A DNA stretch of 64,000 bases from Actinacidiphila bryophytorum (lineage in GTDB: Bacteria; Actinomycetota; Actinomycetes; Streptomycetales; Streptomycetaceae). The stretch lies in NCBI RefSeq assembly GCF_016916835.1, contig NZ_JAFFIX010000025.1, positions 62,001 to 126,000 of the forward strand, read 5' to 3'. The notes beneath the pieces are model-generated. The model did no database searches, had not been told where the DNA came from, and saw nothing but the letters and a program-made list of their open reading frames with translations. The position numbers were made by a program, and so were the translations under genes. Position 1 is the stretch's first letter. Every line of letters starts with the position of its first letter. This document shows positions 16,289-29,067 of this stretch, piece after piece.

Positions 16289-17100
16289 GGCCGGGGCTCG
16301 CCCCCGACGGCACCATCGCCCGCGAGGGCGCGCTGTCGAAAGTCCCGGCCGCGTACGCGCGGCTGCTGGACGAGACCCGGGACCGCATCCGGGCCGCCTT
16401 CCCCGGCGGGCGGCTGCACAGCGCGTACGTCTACGGCAGCATCCCGCGCGGTACGGCTCGCGCCGGGCGGTCCGACCTCGACCTGCTGGTCGCCGTCACC
16501 TCGCCGCCCACCGCGGCGGACCGCGCGACCGCCGACCGCGTCGAAGCGGGCCTCGACGCGGACTTCGACGTGATCGACGGCGTCGGGCTGCTGCTCTACG
16601 ACACGGACACCCTGCTCAGTGAGCTGGAGCGGTACGACCTGGGCTTCTTCGTGGCGTGCCTGTGCACGCCGCTGCTCGGTCCCGACCTGGCGGGCGCGCT
16701 GCCGCGGTACCGGCCCGACGGGCTGCTCGCCCGGGAGACCAACGGCGACATCGGGCTCGCGCTGCCCGGGTGGCTCGCGCGGGCCGCCGCCGCCCGTACC
16801 GACGGTGAGCGGGCCGCTCTGTGCCGGGGGGTGGCCCGGCGGGTCGTACGGACCGGGTTCACGCTCGTCATGCCCCGGTGGGGCGGCTGGACGAGCTCCC
16901 TCGACCTCCAGGCCCAGGTCTTCTCGACCTACCACCCCTCCCGGGGTGCGGCCATGTCCCAGGCGGCGCGCTGGGCCCGTACGCCTGTGGCCTCCCCGGA
17001 GGCCCTCCACCTCCTCCTCACCGACCTCACCCCCTGGCTGGCGTCCACCTACCTCACCACGTGGGGTCCCAAGACCCCTCGGCCGGGGGCTCAGGCGTGA
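16285..17100 (+). CDS. Nucleotidyltransferase-domain protein
   Basis: A 271-residue protein with a minimal nucleotidyltransferase (Pol-beta/MNT) fold. SAYVYGSIPRGTARAGRSDLDLLVAV contains the diagnostic GSxxRGxAxxxSDxDL motif, and the later FDVID supplies the third acidic residue. A helical C-terminal half may bind the substrate. Such stand-alone enzymes adenylylate antibiotics, toxins or proteins, and the target here is unknown. It is coupled to the upstream GNAT gene by a 4-bp overlap. The frame also extends far upstream, but only as a shadow of the acetyltransferase gene. Confidence 0.78.
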   Translation: MRPGLAPDGTIAREGALSKVPAAYARLLDETRDRIRAAFPGGRLHSAYVYGSIPRGTARAGRSDLDLLVAVTSPPTAADRATADRVEAGLDADFDVIDGVGLLLYDTDTLLSELERYDLGFFVACLCTPLLGPDLAGALPRYRPDGLLARETNGDIGLALPGWLARAAAARTDGERAALCRGVARRVVRTGFTLVMPRWGGWTSSLDLQAQVFSTYHPSRGAAMSQAARWARTPVASPEALHLLLTDLTPWLASTYLTTWGPKTPRPGAQA

Positions 17101-17314
17101 CTGCCCCTTGCGGTGCGTTGCTTGCCTGCGGCTGCATCGTGGCTGGCCGCGCAGTTCCCCGCGCCCCTGATGGTTGCCCCCTTCCCGCCGAGCCGGCGCC
17201 GTCAGGCGGCACCCCCGCCTGGGAGGGGGAGCGTTTTCAGGGGCGCGGGGAACTGCGCGACCAGCCCACCACCGGGGAAGGTCCCGGGACGGGGGACGGC
17301 TTACCCTCTGGGGC
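17101..17314. repeat. Intergenic spacer with an inverted pair of dispersed repeats
   Basis: The repeat GGGGCGCGGGGAACTGCGCG occurs at 17240-17259, with its inverse at 17148-17167. Together they could form a long-range stem around about 72 nt. No gene is visible. Confidence 0.65.
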
Positions 17315-17998
17315 ATGGGGAACGAGGAAAGCGTCGTCGTGGAGCGGCGGGAAGGCGCGGCCGGCGAGGTCGTACTGCGGCAACGGGGCCGCGAGTACGA
17401 GATCATCGCGAACGGCTGCTTCCTGATGGACACCTCCGACGGCAGGTCGGAACGCCTCCTGGTCGACGCGGCACTCCAGGCACTGGAAGAGAGAGGGGAC
17501 GCCCCCGGCGTCCTCCCCGGCGTCCTGATCGGCGGGCTCGGCGTCGGCTTCTCGCTGGCCCGGGCGGCAGCCACAGGATGGGGCCGGATCGACGTGGTCG
17601 AGCGGGAGCCCGCCGTCGTGGAGTGGCACCGCACGGGGCCGCTGGCGGCGTACTCCGGGGGCGCCCTGGAGGACCCCAGGGTGACCCTCGTGCAGGACGA
17701 CCTGCTGGCCCATCTGCACGCGCCGGGCGAGCCGTACGACGCGCTCTGCCTGGACATCGACAACGGCCCGGACTGGACAGTCACCGAGAACAACGGCAGT
17801 CTCTACAGTCCCAGCGGCCTCGACGCCTGCCGGAACCGGCTCACGCCGGGCGGCGTCCTCGCAGTGTGGTCGGCACAGCCGTCGGCCACGTTCGAGGCGG
17901 CACTGCGGTCCGCGGGGTTCGAACGGGTGCACACCCTTGAGATCCCGGTGATCCGCGGGGTGCCGGATGTCGTGCACCTGGCACACCGGGCGTCGTAA
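17315..17998 (+). CDS. Spermidine synthase-like (SAM-fold) protein
   Basis: A 227-residue Rossmann-fold protein of the spermidine-synthase-like methyltransferase group. GVLIGGLGVGFSLARA is the nucleotide-binding glycine loop, IDVVEREPAVVEWHR the acidic end of strand two, and DALCLDIDNGPDW the DxDN-like region. The N-terminal part (VLRQRGREYEIIANGCFLMDT) matches the substrate domain. True polyamine synthases carry a strict catalytic Asp motif that I cannot confirm, so the acceptor is unknown. The ATG at 17315 was chosen because the longer frame crosses the repeat spacer. Confidence 0.75.
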   Translation: MGNEESVVVERREGAAGEVVLRQRGREYEIIANGCFLMDTSDGRSERLLVDAALQALEERGDAPGVLPGVLIGGLGVGFSLARAAATGWGRIDVVEREPAVVEWHRTGPLAAYSGGALEDPRVTLVQDDLLAHLHAPGEPYDALCLDIDNGPDWTVTENNGSLYSPSGLDACRNRLTPGGVLAVWSAQPSATFEAALRSAGFERVHTLEIPVIRGVPDVVHLAHRAS

Positions 17999-18069
17999 GG
18001 CGTGATGGTCACGGCAGCGGCCCGCCCCGTACGCTGCCGGGTATTCCAGGACGAATTTGTGGGGCGGAA

Positions 18070-18783
18070 TTGGACGGCACGCAGACGACGGGCGCTCAGC
18101 GCCGGGTGCTGGTGGTCGAGGACGACCAGACGATAACGCAGGCGATCGCGGCGCGGCTGCAGGCCGAGGGCTTCCAGGTGCGGACGGCGGGCGACGGCCC
18201 GGCCGCGGTGGAGGCCGCGCACTCGTGGCAGCCCGACCTGCTGGTGCTCGACGTGATGCTGCCGGGCTACGACGGCCTGGAGGTGTGCCGCAGGGTGCAG
18301 GCCGACCGGCCGGTGCCGGTGCTGATGCTGACCGCGCGGGACGACGAGACCGACATGCTGGTCGGGCTCGGGGTGGGCGCGGACGACTACATGACCAAGC
18401 CCTTCTCGATGCGCGAGCTGGCCGCCCGGGTGCATGTGCTGCTGCGCAGGGTGGAGCGGGCGGCGACGGCCGCGCACAGCCCGCGGGGCGCCGCGATCCA
18501 GCTGGGCGACCTGGAGATCGACCACGCTCAGCGCCGGGTGCGGGTGGGCGGCGCCGACGTGCACCTGACGCCGACGGAGTTCGAGCTGCTGGTGTGCCTG
18601 GCGCAGCAGCCCAGGGCGGTGCTCTCGCGGGAGCAGCTGCTGGCGGAGGTGTGGGACTGGGCGGACGCGTCGGGCACCAGGACCGTGGACAGCCATGTGA
18701 AGGCGCTGCGCCGCAAGATCGGCGCGGACCGTATCCGTACCGTGCACGGCGTCGGGTACGCGCTGGAGATGCCCACCAAGTGA
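18070..18783 (+). CDS. OmpR/PhoB-type response regulator
   Basis: A 237-residue two-component response regulator. The receiver domain (about 12-125) has VVEDDQ acidic residues, the phospho-acceptor Asp in LLVLDVMLPG and Lys in MTKPFSM. The C-terminal winged helix (about 140-235) includes LTPTEFELLVCLAQQPRAVLSREQLL and RTVDSHVKALRRKIG. It starts at a TTG; no better in-frame start is nearby. The cognate sensor kinase follows after 16 bp in the same direction. The pair lies between lon and kgd, as I recall for the SCO5282/SCO5283 system of S. coelicolor. The signal is unknown. Confidence 0.92.
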   Translation: MDGTQTTGAQRRVLVVEDDQTITQAIAARLQAEGFQVRTAGDGPAAVEAAHSWQPDLLVLDVMLPGYDGLEVCRRVQADRPVPVLMLTARDDETDMLVGLGVGADDYMTKPFSMRELAARVHVLLRRVERAATAAHSPRGAAIQLGDLEIDHAQRRVRVGGADVHLTPTEFELLVCLAQQPRAVLSREQLLAEVWDWADASGTRTVDSHVKALRRKIGADRIRTVHGVGYALEMPTK

Positions 18784-18799
18784 GCGGGAGGGTGCGCCG

Positions 18800-19888
18800 G
18801 TGAACCGCTGGTGGCGGCGCGTGGGGGCGCGGGTGTGGGCGGCGCTGCGGCCGTGGGACCCCTACCGGTCGGTGAAGGCCGCGCTGGCGGCGCTGGTGCT
18901 GATGTCGGTGCTGATCACCACGGGCCTGGTGATCCTGGCGATCCACTCGGCGACCGAGCTGCGGGTGATCACCATCTTCTCGGCGATCGCCTCGCTGCTG
19001 ATCACCCAGATCGTGGCGAACAACCTGACGGCGCCGCTGCGCGAGATGACGGCGGTGGCCCGGGCCATGGCGGGCGGCGACTACAGCCGCCGGGTGGCGC
19101 AGGTGCGCAGGGACGAGTTCGGGGAGCTGGCCGAGACCTTCAACCGGATGGCGGCCGACCTGGCCGCCGCCGACCGGCACCGCAAGGAGCTGGTGGCGAA
19201 CGTCTCGCACGAGCTGCGCACCCCGATCGCGGCGCTGCGTGCGGTGCTGGAGAACGTGGTGGACGGGGTGTCGGCCGCCGACCCCGAGACGATGCGGCTG
19301 GCCCTGCAGCAGACCGAGCGGCTGGGCAAGCTGGTCAGCCAGCTGCTCGACCTGTCGCGGCTGGACAGCGGGGCGACCCGGCTCGACGCCAAGCGCTTCG
19401 AGGTGTGGCCGTACCTGTCGGCGGTGCTGAAGACGGCGAGCCTGGGCATGGGCACCGGCGGCACCGGGTCGCGGTCCCGGGCGCGGGCCGACGTACCGCT
19501 GCACCTGGACGTGTCGCCGCTGGAGCTGACGGCGTACGCCGACGGGGAGCGGCTGCACCAGGTGGTGGCGAACCTGGTGGACAACGCGGTCAAGCACAGC
19601 CCGCCGGGCGGCCGGGTCACCGTACGGGCGCGCAGCGGGGTGGCGCCGGGCAGCCTGGAGCTGGACGTGGTGGACGAGGGCCCGGGCATTCCCGAGGCGG
19701 ACCGGATACGGGTCTTCGAGCGCTTCCACCGCGGCTCGCACCCGGGCGGCGACGGCGGTACGGGGCTGGGGCTCGCGATCGCCCGCTGGGCGGTGGATCT
19801 GCACGGCGGGCGGATAGAAGTGGCCGAATCCCCTCGGGGCTGCCGTATCCACGTCACCCTTCCGGGTGCTGTTCCCGCCGTGCCTTGA
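18800..19888 (+). CDS. Sensor histidine kinase
   Basis: A 362-residue membrane kinase starting at GTG. It has two N-terminal helices (AALAALVLMSVLITTGLVILAI and ITIFSAIASLLITQIVANNL) with almost no extracellular loop. A HAMP domain (LTAPLREMTAVARAMAGGDYSRRV) follows, then a DHp helix with the phosphorylated His in NVSHELRTPIAAL, and a HATPase domain (LVDNAVKHSPPGG, VDEGPGIPEADR, GTGLGLAIARW). The lack of a periplasmic sensor suggests it senses the membrane or an intramembrane partner. It is co-transcribed with the response regulator. Confidence 0.92.
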   Translation: MNRWWRRVGARVWAALRPWDPYRSVKAALAALVLMSVLITTGLVILAIHSATELRVITIFSAIASLLITQIVANNLTAPLREMTAVARAMAGGDYSRRVAQVRRDEFGELAETFNRMAADLAAADRHRKELVANVSHELRTPIAALRAVLENVVDGVSAADPETMRLALQQTERLGKLVSQLLDLSRLDSGATRLDAKRFEVWPYLSAVLKTASLGMGTGGTGSRSRARADVPLHLDVSPLELTAYADGERLHQVVANLVDNAVKHSPPGGRVTVRARSGVAPGSLELDVVDEGPGIPEADRIRVFERFHRGSHPGGDGGTGLGLAIARWAVDLHGGRIEVAESPRGCRIHVTLPGAVPAVP

Positions 19889-20105
19889 CGCCGGGCGCGG
19901 GCAGGGCACGCAGCGTGAGGCGCCGACTTCTGGCCGGACAACCCTCAAGAGGGACCGTTTTCCCGCCAGGAACCGCCCTGAAACCCTGCTTCAGGTGTGA
20001 CTTGCGCGACGACTGCACCCCTAGCCTGCGGTGGAGGCTCCGGTAGGCGTAGCCTTTATTTCCGCTGTCCACCATCTTGTGAAGCGGAAGAGGGCGGTTA
20101 CCGCC

Positions 20106-23921
<3,816 letters not shown>

Positions 23922-23939
23922 CCCCGGCCTGCGGCACGA

Positions 23940-23980
23940 CGGCGGGTGGCCCGTACCTTCGCGGTACGGGCCACCCGCCG
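23940..23980. terminator. Bidirectional terminator between kgd and the fxs operon
   Basis: A perfect 18-bp stem (23940-23957 pairing with 23963-23980) around a 5-nt TTCGC loop, followed by TTT on the plus strand. It separates convergent kgd and the TIR/TPR gene. Confidence 0.88.
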
Positions 23981-24002
23981 TTTCGCGGTGCGCGCGGGCG
24001 CC

Positions 24003-27000
24003 TCAGGTGGTGAAGGGCTCGAAGTCCCAGTAGGGGCGGGTCCTCGACCGGGCCGCGACGGTGTGCGGGTGCTGCGGGCCGAGGGTGCTCGACAGGGCCG
24101 CCAGCGCCTCCTCCTCGATCTTGTCGGCCTCCGCGCGCTTGCGCAGGTTGCGCAGGTCGGTGGCCAGCGCGATCCGGCAGGACAGGGTCAGCGGGTGGTT
24201 CTTGCCGAGGGTGGCGGTGGCCCGGTCCGCGGTGGCGCGGCTCAGCTCGGCCGCGCTCTCCGGGTCGCCGGCGAAGTTGCGGGCACCGGTGGCGTTCAGG
24301 GCGCAGCCCAGCGTCCAGGGGTGCTCGTCGCCGACCGCCCGGGTCATGGCGACCAGGGCGCTCTCCAGCTCGATCTGCGACTGCTGCCGCTCGCCCGCGG
24401 CCCGCAGGATCAGGCCGTGGTTGCCGAGGACGCCCGCGGTGTACGGGTGGTCCTCGCCGAGCTGCCTGCGGTACTCGCGCAGCACGAACTCGCCGAGGTC
24501 GCGCGCCCGGTCCAGGTCGCCGTGCTGCCGCTCGAAGGTGGAGAAGGTCACCGCGACCCGCACGGTCAGCGGGTCGAGGTCGCCGAGCACCCGCTCGCAG
24601 CGCTCCAGCAGCCGGGCCATCAGGTTCGCCGCCCGCGGCCGGTCGCCGCCGCGGTAGTAGCACAGCGACAGGTTGTGCTCGGCGCGCAGCGTCTGCGGGT
24701 TGTCGGCGCCCAGCACGGTCCTGTGGACCTCGCAGTTGCGCTCCTGGACCGAGGTGGCCTGCTCGTACCGGCCGATCAGGCGCAGGTCGTGGGCGAAGTG
24801 GTTCTCCGACGACAGCGTCCAGTTGTGCCGGTCGTGCAGCAGCTCGCGGCGGGCCTCCATGGTGTCCTGGTCGAGTTTCAGCGCGTCCTGGTAGCGGCCC
24901 AGCAGCCGGTAGGCGATGGCCACGTTGTTCTGTGCGCTCAGCGTCCTGGAGTCCTGGGCGCCGACCAGTTCTGCGTATCCGTCGGCGACCCGCTGGGACA
25001 GGTTCAGCGCCTCGTCGTAGCGGCCCAGGTTGCGCAGGTCGGCGGCGAGGCTGCCGGCCGCGCGCAGCGACAGCAGGTCCAGGTCGCCGCGCTCGGCGAA
25101 CAGTTCGTCGTAGGCCCGGCGGTCGAGTTCCTCGGTGGCCAGGTAGTCGCCGGTGGCGCGCATCAGGTTGGCGCGGTGGTGGATCAGCTCCCACAGGTGC
25201 GGGTGGCCCGCGTCCAGCAGCTGCGGCCACTGCTCCGAGGCCAGTTCCGCGACCCGCAGCCCCGCGCGGTACTCGCCCGAGAGATACAGGTAGCGCAGGC
25301 AGTTGAGCACCATGAGCTGGATCTCGGGGTTGGTGGACTCCAGCGCGCCCGACGAGGCCAGGTGCGGCACGATCTCGGCGTAGCGCGGCCACAGCCGGGT
25401 GTCGCTGGGGCGGCCGGGGTCGGCGGCGGCGAGGATCTTGCGGACCACCCGGGAGTAGGTGTTCAGCTCCTCCTCGGGCATGTCGGCGCGCACCGCCTGG
25501 TAGACCAGCCGGTGCATCTGGACGACCTCGGTGGAGCCGGCCGACTCCTCCGAGGTGGTCTCCTGCGGGTCGGACTGGATGACGGACCACTGGACGAGCT
25601 TGCTGATCGCCGAGTTCCACAGCAGCGGGTCGCTCATCAGCCCGCCCAGCTGCTCGGGCACCTCGCGGATCGGCAGGTCGCGCAGCAGCCTGACCGGGAT
25701 CGGACCGGGCGCGAAGAAGACGCACAGCCGCAGCAGGTCGACCGCCTCCGGCTTGTCCTCGCGGAGCCGGTTGAGCAGTATCGAGAAGGCGGTGTAGTAC
25801 GTCATCTGGAAGTCGGCCGCGACCTTGAGGCCGGGTTCGATGTCGGCGCCGTGCCGCAGCAGTTCGATGTACTCGTCGACCGGGGTGTTGGAGTCGTTGA
25901 GCGCGCCGGCGTTCTGGTCCAGGGCCAGCGCCAGGTCGCCGAGCGCCTCGGCCAGCTTGTCCGCGTCGGCCTCGTCCAGCCGGGGCGCGCGGCGGCGCAC
26001 GAAGGCGACGGACTCGACCCGGTCATAGACCGGCACCTCGATCAGGGTGCTGTTGTGCTCGCCCCACTCGCGGTTCTGCGAGGTGATCAGGACGTGCCCC
26101 GGGCCGTTGGGCACCAGGTCGTGGATGTCGTCGGGCTGGTCGGCGCCGTCGAGGATCACCAGCCAGCGCCCGTACGGCTCACCGCGCCGCAGGGCGTCGC
26201 GCACGGCGCGCAGCCGCTCGCCGTACTCGCGCCCGGTGACCAGGCCCAGCGCGGGCGCCAGGCCCGCGAGCTTCTCGCGCAGGGTGCCGCGCTCCGCCGC
26301 CCGCACCCACCAGACCACGTCGTACTCGGGGCCGAAGCGGTACACGTACTCGGTCGCGATGTGCGTCTTGCCGACGCCCGACAGGCCGAAGAGCGTGACG
26401 ACACCGGCGCCCGGCTCGGCCTGCTGGAACTGCTGGTGCATCTCGCCCAGCAGTTCCTCGCGGCCGGTGAAGCGGGTGTTGCGGCGCGGCATGCCGCCCC
26501 ACACGTCGGGCTGCTCCAGCGGGAAGCGGGGGCCGCTCAGGCCGCCGAGGGTGTCGCTCGCGGAACCGCGGGAGGGGCTGATGCCCAGCCGGATGAGCAT
26601 CCGGCGCTCCGCCTCCGCCGCGCCCAGGCCCCACAGGTCGGCGGCGCCGAGGGAGGCGACGGCGCTGGGCAGGGCGGCGGGGGTGACCGAGACGGCCGCG
26701 AAGCGCTCGCTGTTGGGCGGGACGACCCGGCGCAGCGCGGCGTTCCACTCCTCGTGGGTGCGCGGGCCGAGCCGGAAGTACCACTCGGACAGGACGATCA
26801 GCACCCGGCCCTCGGACAGCAGCAGGTCCTCGAGGGCGTCCTCGATGCTGCTGTCCGGAGTGACGTCGAGGCGCTGCAGCACGACCTGGACGCCGTGTCT
26901 CTCCAGCCGGCTGGCGATCCACGAGGCCCAGGCCCGGTTGTAGCCAGCGAAGCTGATGGTCACCGGGCCGCGTGCGATTGCCGCTGCGGTGCTGCGCCCT

Positions 27001-27008
27001 CCGGCCAT
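24003..27008 (-). CDS. FxSxx-COOH system TIR/NB-ARC/TPR protein (FxsT-like)
   Basis: A 1001-residue STAND-type signal ATPase. Residues about 14-145 form a TIR-like domain (VTISFAGYNRAWASWIASRLERHG, RVLIVLSEWYF). An NB-ARC NTPase follows, with P-loop GLSGVGKTHIATEY and a Walker B-like WLVILDGAD. The C-terminal half, from about 570, is a long tetratricopeptide array with repeated LG-HP-T units. The architecture matches the FxSxx-COOH system TPR protein and resembles plant and bacterial immune NLR-like sensors. The ATG at 27008 is preceded by a GGGAGACGG site. It is the last gene of the operon that carries the FxSxx peptide. Its trigger and its TIR activity (NAD cleavage or signalling) are unknown. 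Confidence 0.9.
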   Translation of the reverse strand: MAGGRSTAAAIARGPVTISFAGYNRAWASWIASRLERHGVQVVLQRLDVTPDSSIEDALEDLLLSEGRVLIVLSEWYFRLGPRTHEEWNAALRRVVPPNSERFAAVSVTPAALPSAVASLGAADLWGLGAAEAERRMLIRLGISPSRGSASDTLGGLSGPRFPLEQPDVWGGMPRRNTRFTGREELLGEMHQQFQQAEPGAGVVTLFGLSGVGKTHIATEYVYRFGPEYDVVWWVRAAERGTLREKLAGLAPALGLVTGREYGERLRAVRDALRRGEPYGRWLVILDGADQPDDIHDLVPNGPGHVLITSQNREWGEHNSTLIEVPVYDRVESVAFVRRRAPRLDEADADKLAEALGDLALALDQNAGALNDSNTPVDEYIELLRHGADIEPGLKVAADFQMTYYTAFSILLNRLREDKPEAVDLLRLCVFFAPGPIPVRLLRDLPIREVPEQLGGLMSDPLLWNSAISKLVQWSVIQSDPQETTSEESAGSTEVVQMHRLVYQAVRADMPEEELNTYSRVVRKILAAADPGRPSDTRLWPRYAEIVPHLASSGALESTNPEIQLMVLNCLRYLYLSGEYRAGLRVAELASEQWPQLLDAGHPHLWELIHHRANLMRATGDYLATEELDRRAYDELFAERGDLDLLSLRAAGSLAADLRNLGRYDEALNLSQRVADGYAELVGAQDSRTLSAQNNVAIAYRLLGRYQDALKLDQDTMEARRELLHDRHNWTLSSENHFAHDLRLIGRYEQATSVQERNCEVHRTVLGADNPQTLRAEHNLSLCYYRGGDRPRAANLMARLLERCERVLGDLDPLTVRVAVTFSTFERQHGDLDRARDLGEFVLREYRRQLGEDHPYTAGVLGNHGLILRAAGERQQSQIELESALVAMTRAVGDEHPWTLGCALNATGARNFAGDPESAAELSRATADRATATLGKNHPLTLSCRIALATDLRNLRKRAEADKIEEEALAALSSTLGPQHPHTVAARSRTRPYWDFEPFTT

Positions 27009-27154
27009 TTGACCGTCTCCCTCGTGTACGTGCGGTGTCCTGACGGACCAACAGGTCGCCTGTGCCAGAACTCTACTGATTGATCCCCCGTTGACGTGCG
27101 GTCACGCGCGGTTCTGACCACTTCCCGGCGGATCGCGGGCGCCTTGCCGGCGGA

Positions 27155-28507
27155 TCAGGCACGGCCGCGCCGCCATATGACGCGGGCGGTTTCGACATAG
27201 GCCGTCGCCCGGGCCAGATGGCCCTCGGGCGGCCGCTTCTCCTTGAGCCGCCGGTGGTGCTCGGCCATCGCCGTGACCAGGATCCGGCCCTGCCGGGTCA
27301 GCCGGCTGCAGCCCAGCAGCTGCGGCATCGCCGCCTCCACCTGCTGGCGGCACCGGCAGTGGTCGGCCCATGCGGCGTCCCGCACCGAGGGCGAGGCGGC
27401 GCTGAGCGCCACGCGCAGGTGGAAGTCGGACAGTCCCAGGTGCGCGTAGGCGCCCTGGAAGAGGCCGTCGAAGGGCCGCGGGTCGGGGCGCCACGGCGCC
27501 CAGTAGCGGGGGGTGTCGTCGGCGTTGTGCAGCACCGTCAGCGCGGACAGGGCCAGCAGCCTGGTGTGCTGGAGCTCGTGGACCAAGGTGGTGGCCAGCT
27601 CCAGGCCGCTGCTCGGGGTGCTGCTGAGCAGCGCCCCGAAGGCGTCGCCGCGGGTCGCGCTGCTGTGCGCGGTCGCCGAGCGGGTCAGCGGCACGAAGCA
27701 GTCGAGCAGGGCGCCCACGCCCTGCGCCCGCTCGCCGCCGAGATCCAGCCAGGGCCGCGCGTCGTCCCAGGCGGTGCGCCAGCGGGCGTGCTGGCCCGCG
27801 CCCAGCGCGTCGGCGACGGTCAGCCCGTACGGGTCGGCTCTGCGCTCCTCGTCGCGGTGCGGGTCGGCGTCGTCGATCAGGACCGGCCGGGCGCCCGCGG
27901 CGGACAGCGCCCTGATCGGCCGCCAGCCCGCGGCGGCCGACCGCCACACCCCGTCAGGTCCGCGCCGCACCTCGACCCGCCGCGGTCGGCCCCCGGGGGG
28001 CGGCAGGTGCAGCCACAGCCGGCTGCCGTCGCCGGTGACGCCCACCGAGGTGCAGCCGGCCGGCACCGTGCAGGCGCCCAGCGTGGGGAGGGTCAGCAGC
28101 CCGTCCCGCACCGGGACCTCCGCGGTGAAGCGCAGCCCCGCGCGGGCCGCCGCGGCGGCGGCCGTCGCCCCGAGGTAGGCCACGGTGGCGGTACGCGGCC
28201 TGCCGCCCGGCGTGGTGAGGTCGCGCAGGGCGCGTTCGGCCCAGGCGCCGGTCATCGGGTAGTGCACGACGCGGTGCGCCGCCTCGGGGTCGGCCCGTTC
28301 CGCCGCGGCCAGCAGCCGCCAGTCCGCCAGCACCCGCCCCGCGGCTGCCGGCGGCAACACGGCAGCCGGCGCCTCGGCGACCGCATCCAGCACGGCCCGC
28401 AACATCAGCAGCCGCTGCCTCCGCTGCTGCGCGACCAACACCTCCAACGCCCGCGCATCCCCCCCGGTACTCCCGAGCCCCCGCAACATGTCATCGGTCA
28501 CATCCAC
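27155..28507 (-). CDS. HExxH motif-containing putative peptide modification protein
   Basis: A 450-residue protein of the HExxH family associated with FxSxx and related RiPP loci. The zinc-binding motif HELQH lies at residues 310-314 (TTLVHELQHTRLLAL), and a conserved region around FQGAYAHLGLSDFH follows. The family is predicted to act as a peptidase or peptide modifier, but its reaction is not established. The GTG at 28507 is favoured by a GGGAGG site 7 bp upstream. The first 10 bp overlap the end of the repeat-rich ORF, so translation may be coupled to fxsB through it. It lies 146 bp upstream of the TIR/TPR gene. Confidence 0.85.
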   Translation of the reverse strand: MDVTDDMLRGLGSTGGDARALEVLVAQQRRQRLLMLRAVLDAVAEAPAAVLPPAAAGRVLADWRLLAAAERADPEAAHRVVHYPMTGAWAERALRDLTTPGGRPRTATVAYLGATAAAAAARAGLRFTAEVPVRDGLLTLPTLGACTVPAGCTSVGVTGDGSRLWLHLPPPGGRPRRVEVRRGPDGVWRSAAAGWRPIRALSAAGARPVLIDDADPHRDEERRADPYGLTVADALGAGQHARWRTAWDDARPWLDLGGERAQGVGALLDCFVPLTRSATAHSSATRGDAFGALLSSTPSSGLELATTLVHELQHTRLLALSALTVLHNADDTPRYWAPWRPDPRPFDGLFQGAYAHLGLSDFHLRVALSAASPSVRDAAWADHCRCRQQVEAAMPQLLGCSRLTRQGRILVTAMAEHHRRLKEKRPPEGHLARATAYVETARVIWRRGRA

Positions 28508-29067
28508 GCCCCTACCTCCCTTCCCTGCCCCCCGCCGTGCCCGCACCAGCCGGAGGTCGCCGCGAGAGCGCGACGGCTGCCGGAGGTTGGCGTCGCCCGA
28601 CCGCGTCCCGCAGGCGCGAGGCGGCTGCCTGCGGCGGCCAGCAGGCGGGGGCCGAGGAACGGCACCCGGCGACCGCCCCCGGCAGGTCCGCGCCAGCCGG
28701 ACGCCGCCGCCGGCGCGCGACGGCTGCCGGCAGCAGGCAGCACAGGGGGGCCGGCGGTTGGCGTCGCCCGACCGCGTCCCGCAGGCGCCGGGCGGCCGTC
28801 GGCGGCGGGCCGCAGATGGGGGCCGAGGAGCGGCGCCCCGCGACCGCCCCCGACGGGTCCGCGCCAGCCGGACGCCGCCGCGAGAGCGAGGCGGGTGCCC
28901 GCGGCGGCCAGCAGGCGGGGGCCGAGGAGCGGCGCCCCGCGACCGTCCCCGGCAGGTCCGCGCCAGCCGGACACCTCCGCCGGCGCGGGGCGGCTGCCGG
29001 AGGTTGGCGTCGCCCGACCGCCTCCCGCAGGCGCGGGGCGGGGGGCGGCGGCGGGGGGCGGGGTCAT
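28498..29067 (-). CDS. Unrecognised repeat-rich ORF between fxsB and the HExxH gene
   Basis: A 189-residue open frame whose ATG overlaps the fxsB stop (ATGA) and whose end overlaps the HExxH start. It is made of imperfect repeats of about 30-40 residues rich in Gly, Arg, Ala and Pro. Recurrent blocks are SGWRGPAGGGRGAPLLGPRL, LLAAAG-R and PAGRGRATPT. There is no signal peptide and no known domain. The plus strand is also open here, and some synonymous sites are A/T-ending, so it may be decayed repetitive spacer DNA rather than a gene. The precise coupling at both ends is the main argument for translation. Confidence 0.35.
   Translation of the reverse strand: MTPPPAAAPRPAPAGGGRATPTSGSRPAPAEVSGWRGPAGDGRGAPLLGPRLLAAAGTRLALAAASGWRGPVGGGRGAPLLGPHLRPAADGRPAPAGRGRATPTAGPPVLPAAGSRRAPAAASGWRGPAGGGRRVPFLGPRLLAAAGSRLAPAGRGRATPTSGSRRALAATSGWCGHGGGQGREVGAWM
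28585..29034. repeat. Interspersed imperfect repeats in the fxs operon
   Basis: Two units alternate. Unit A (core GGTTGGCGTCGCCCGACCG) occurs at 28585-28617, 28756-28788 and 29002-29034. Unit B (starting GGGGGCCGAGGA, about 65 bp) occurs near 28646, 28817 and 28916. Copies match at most positions. The repeats fill the whole gap between fxsB and the HExxH gene. Confidence 0.8.
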
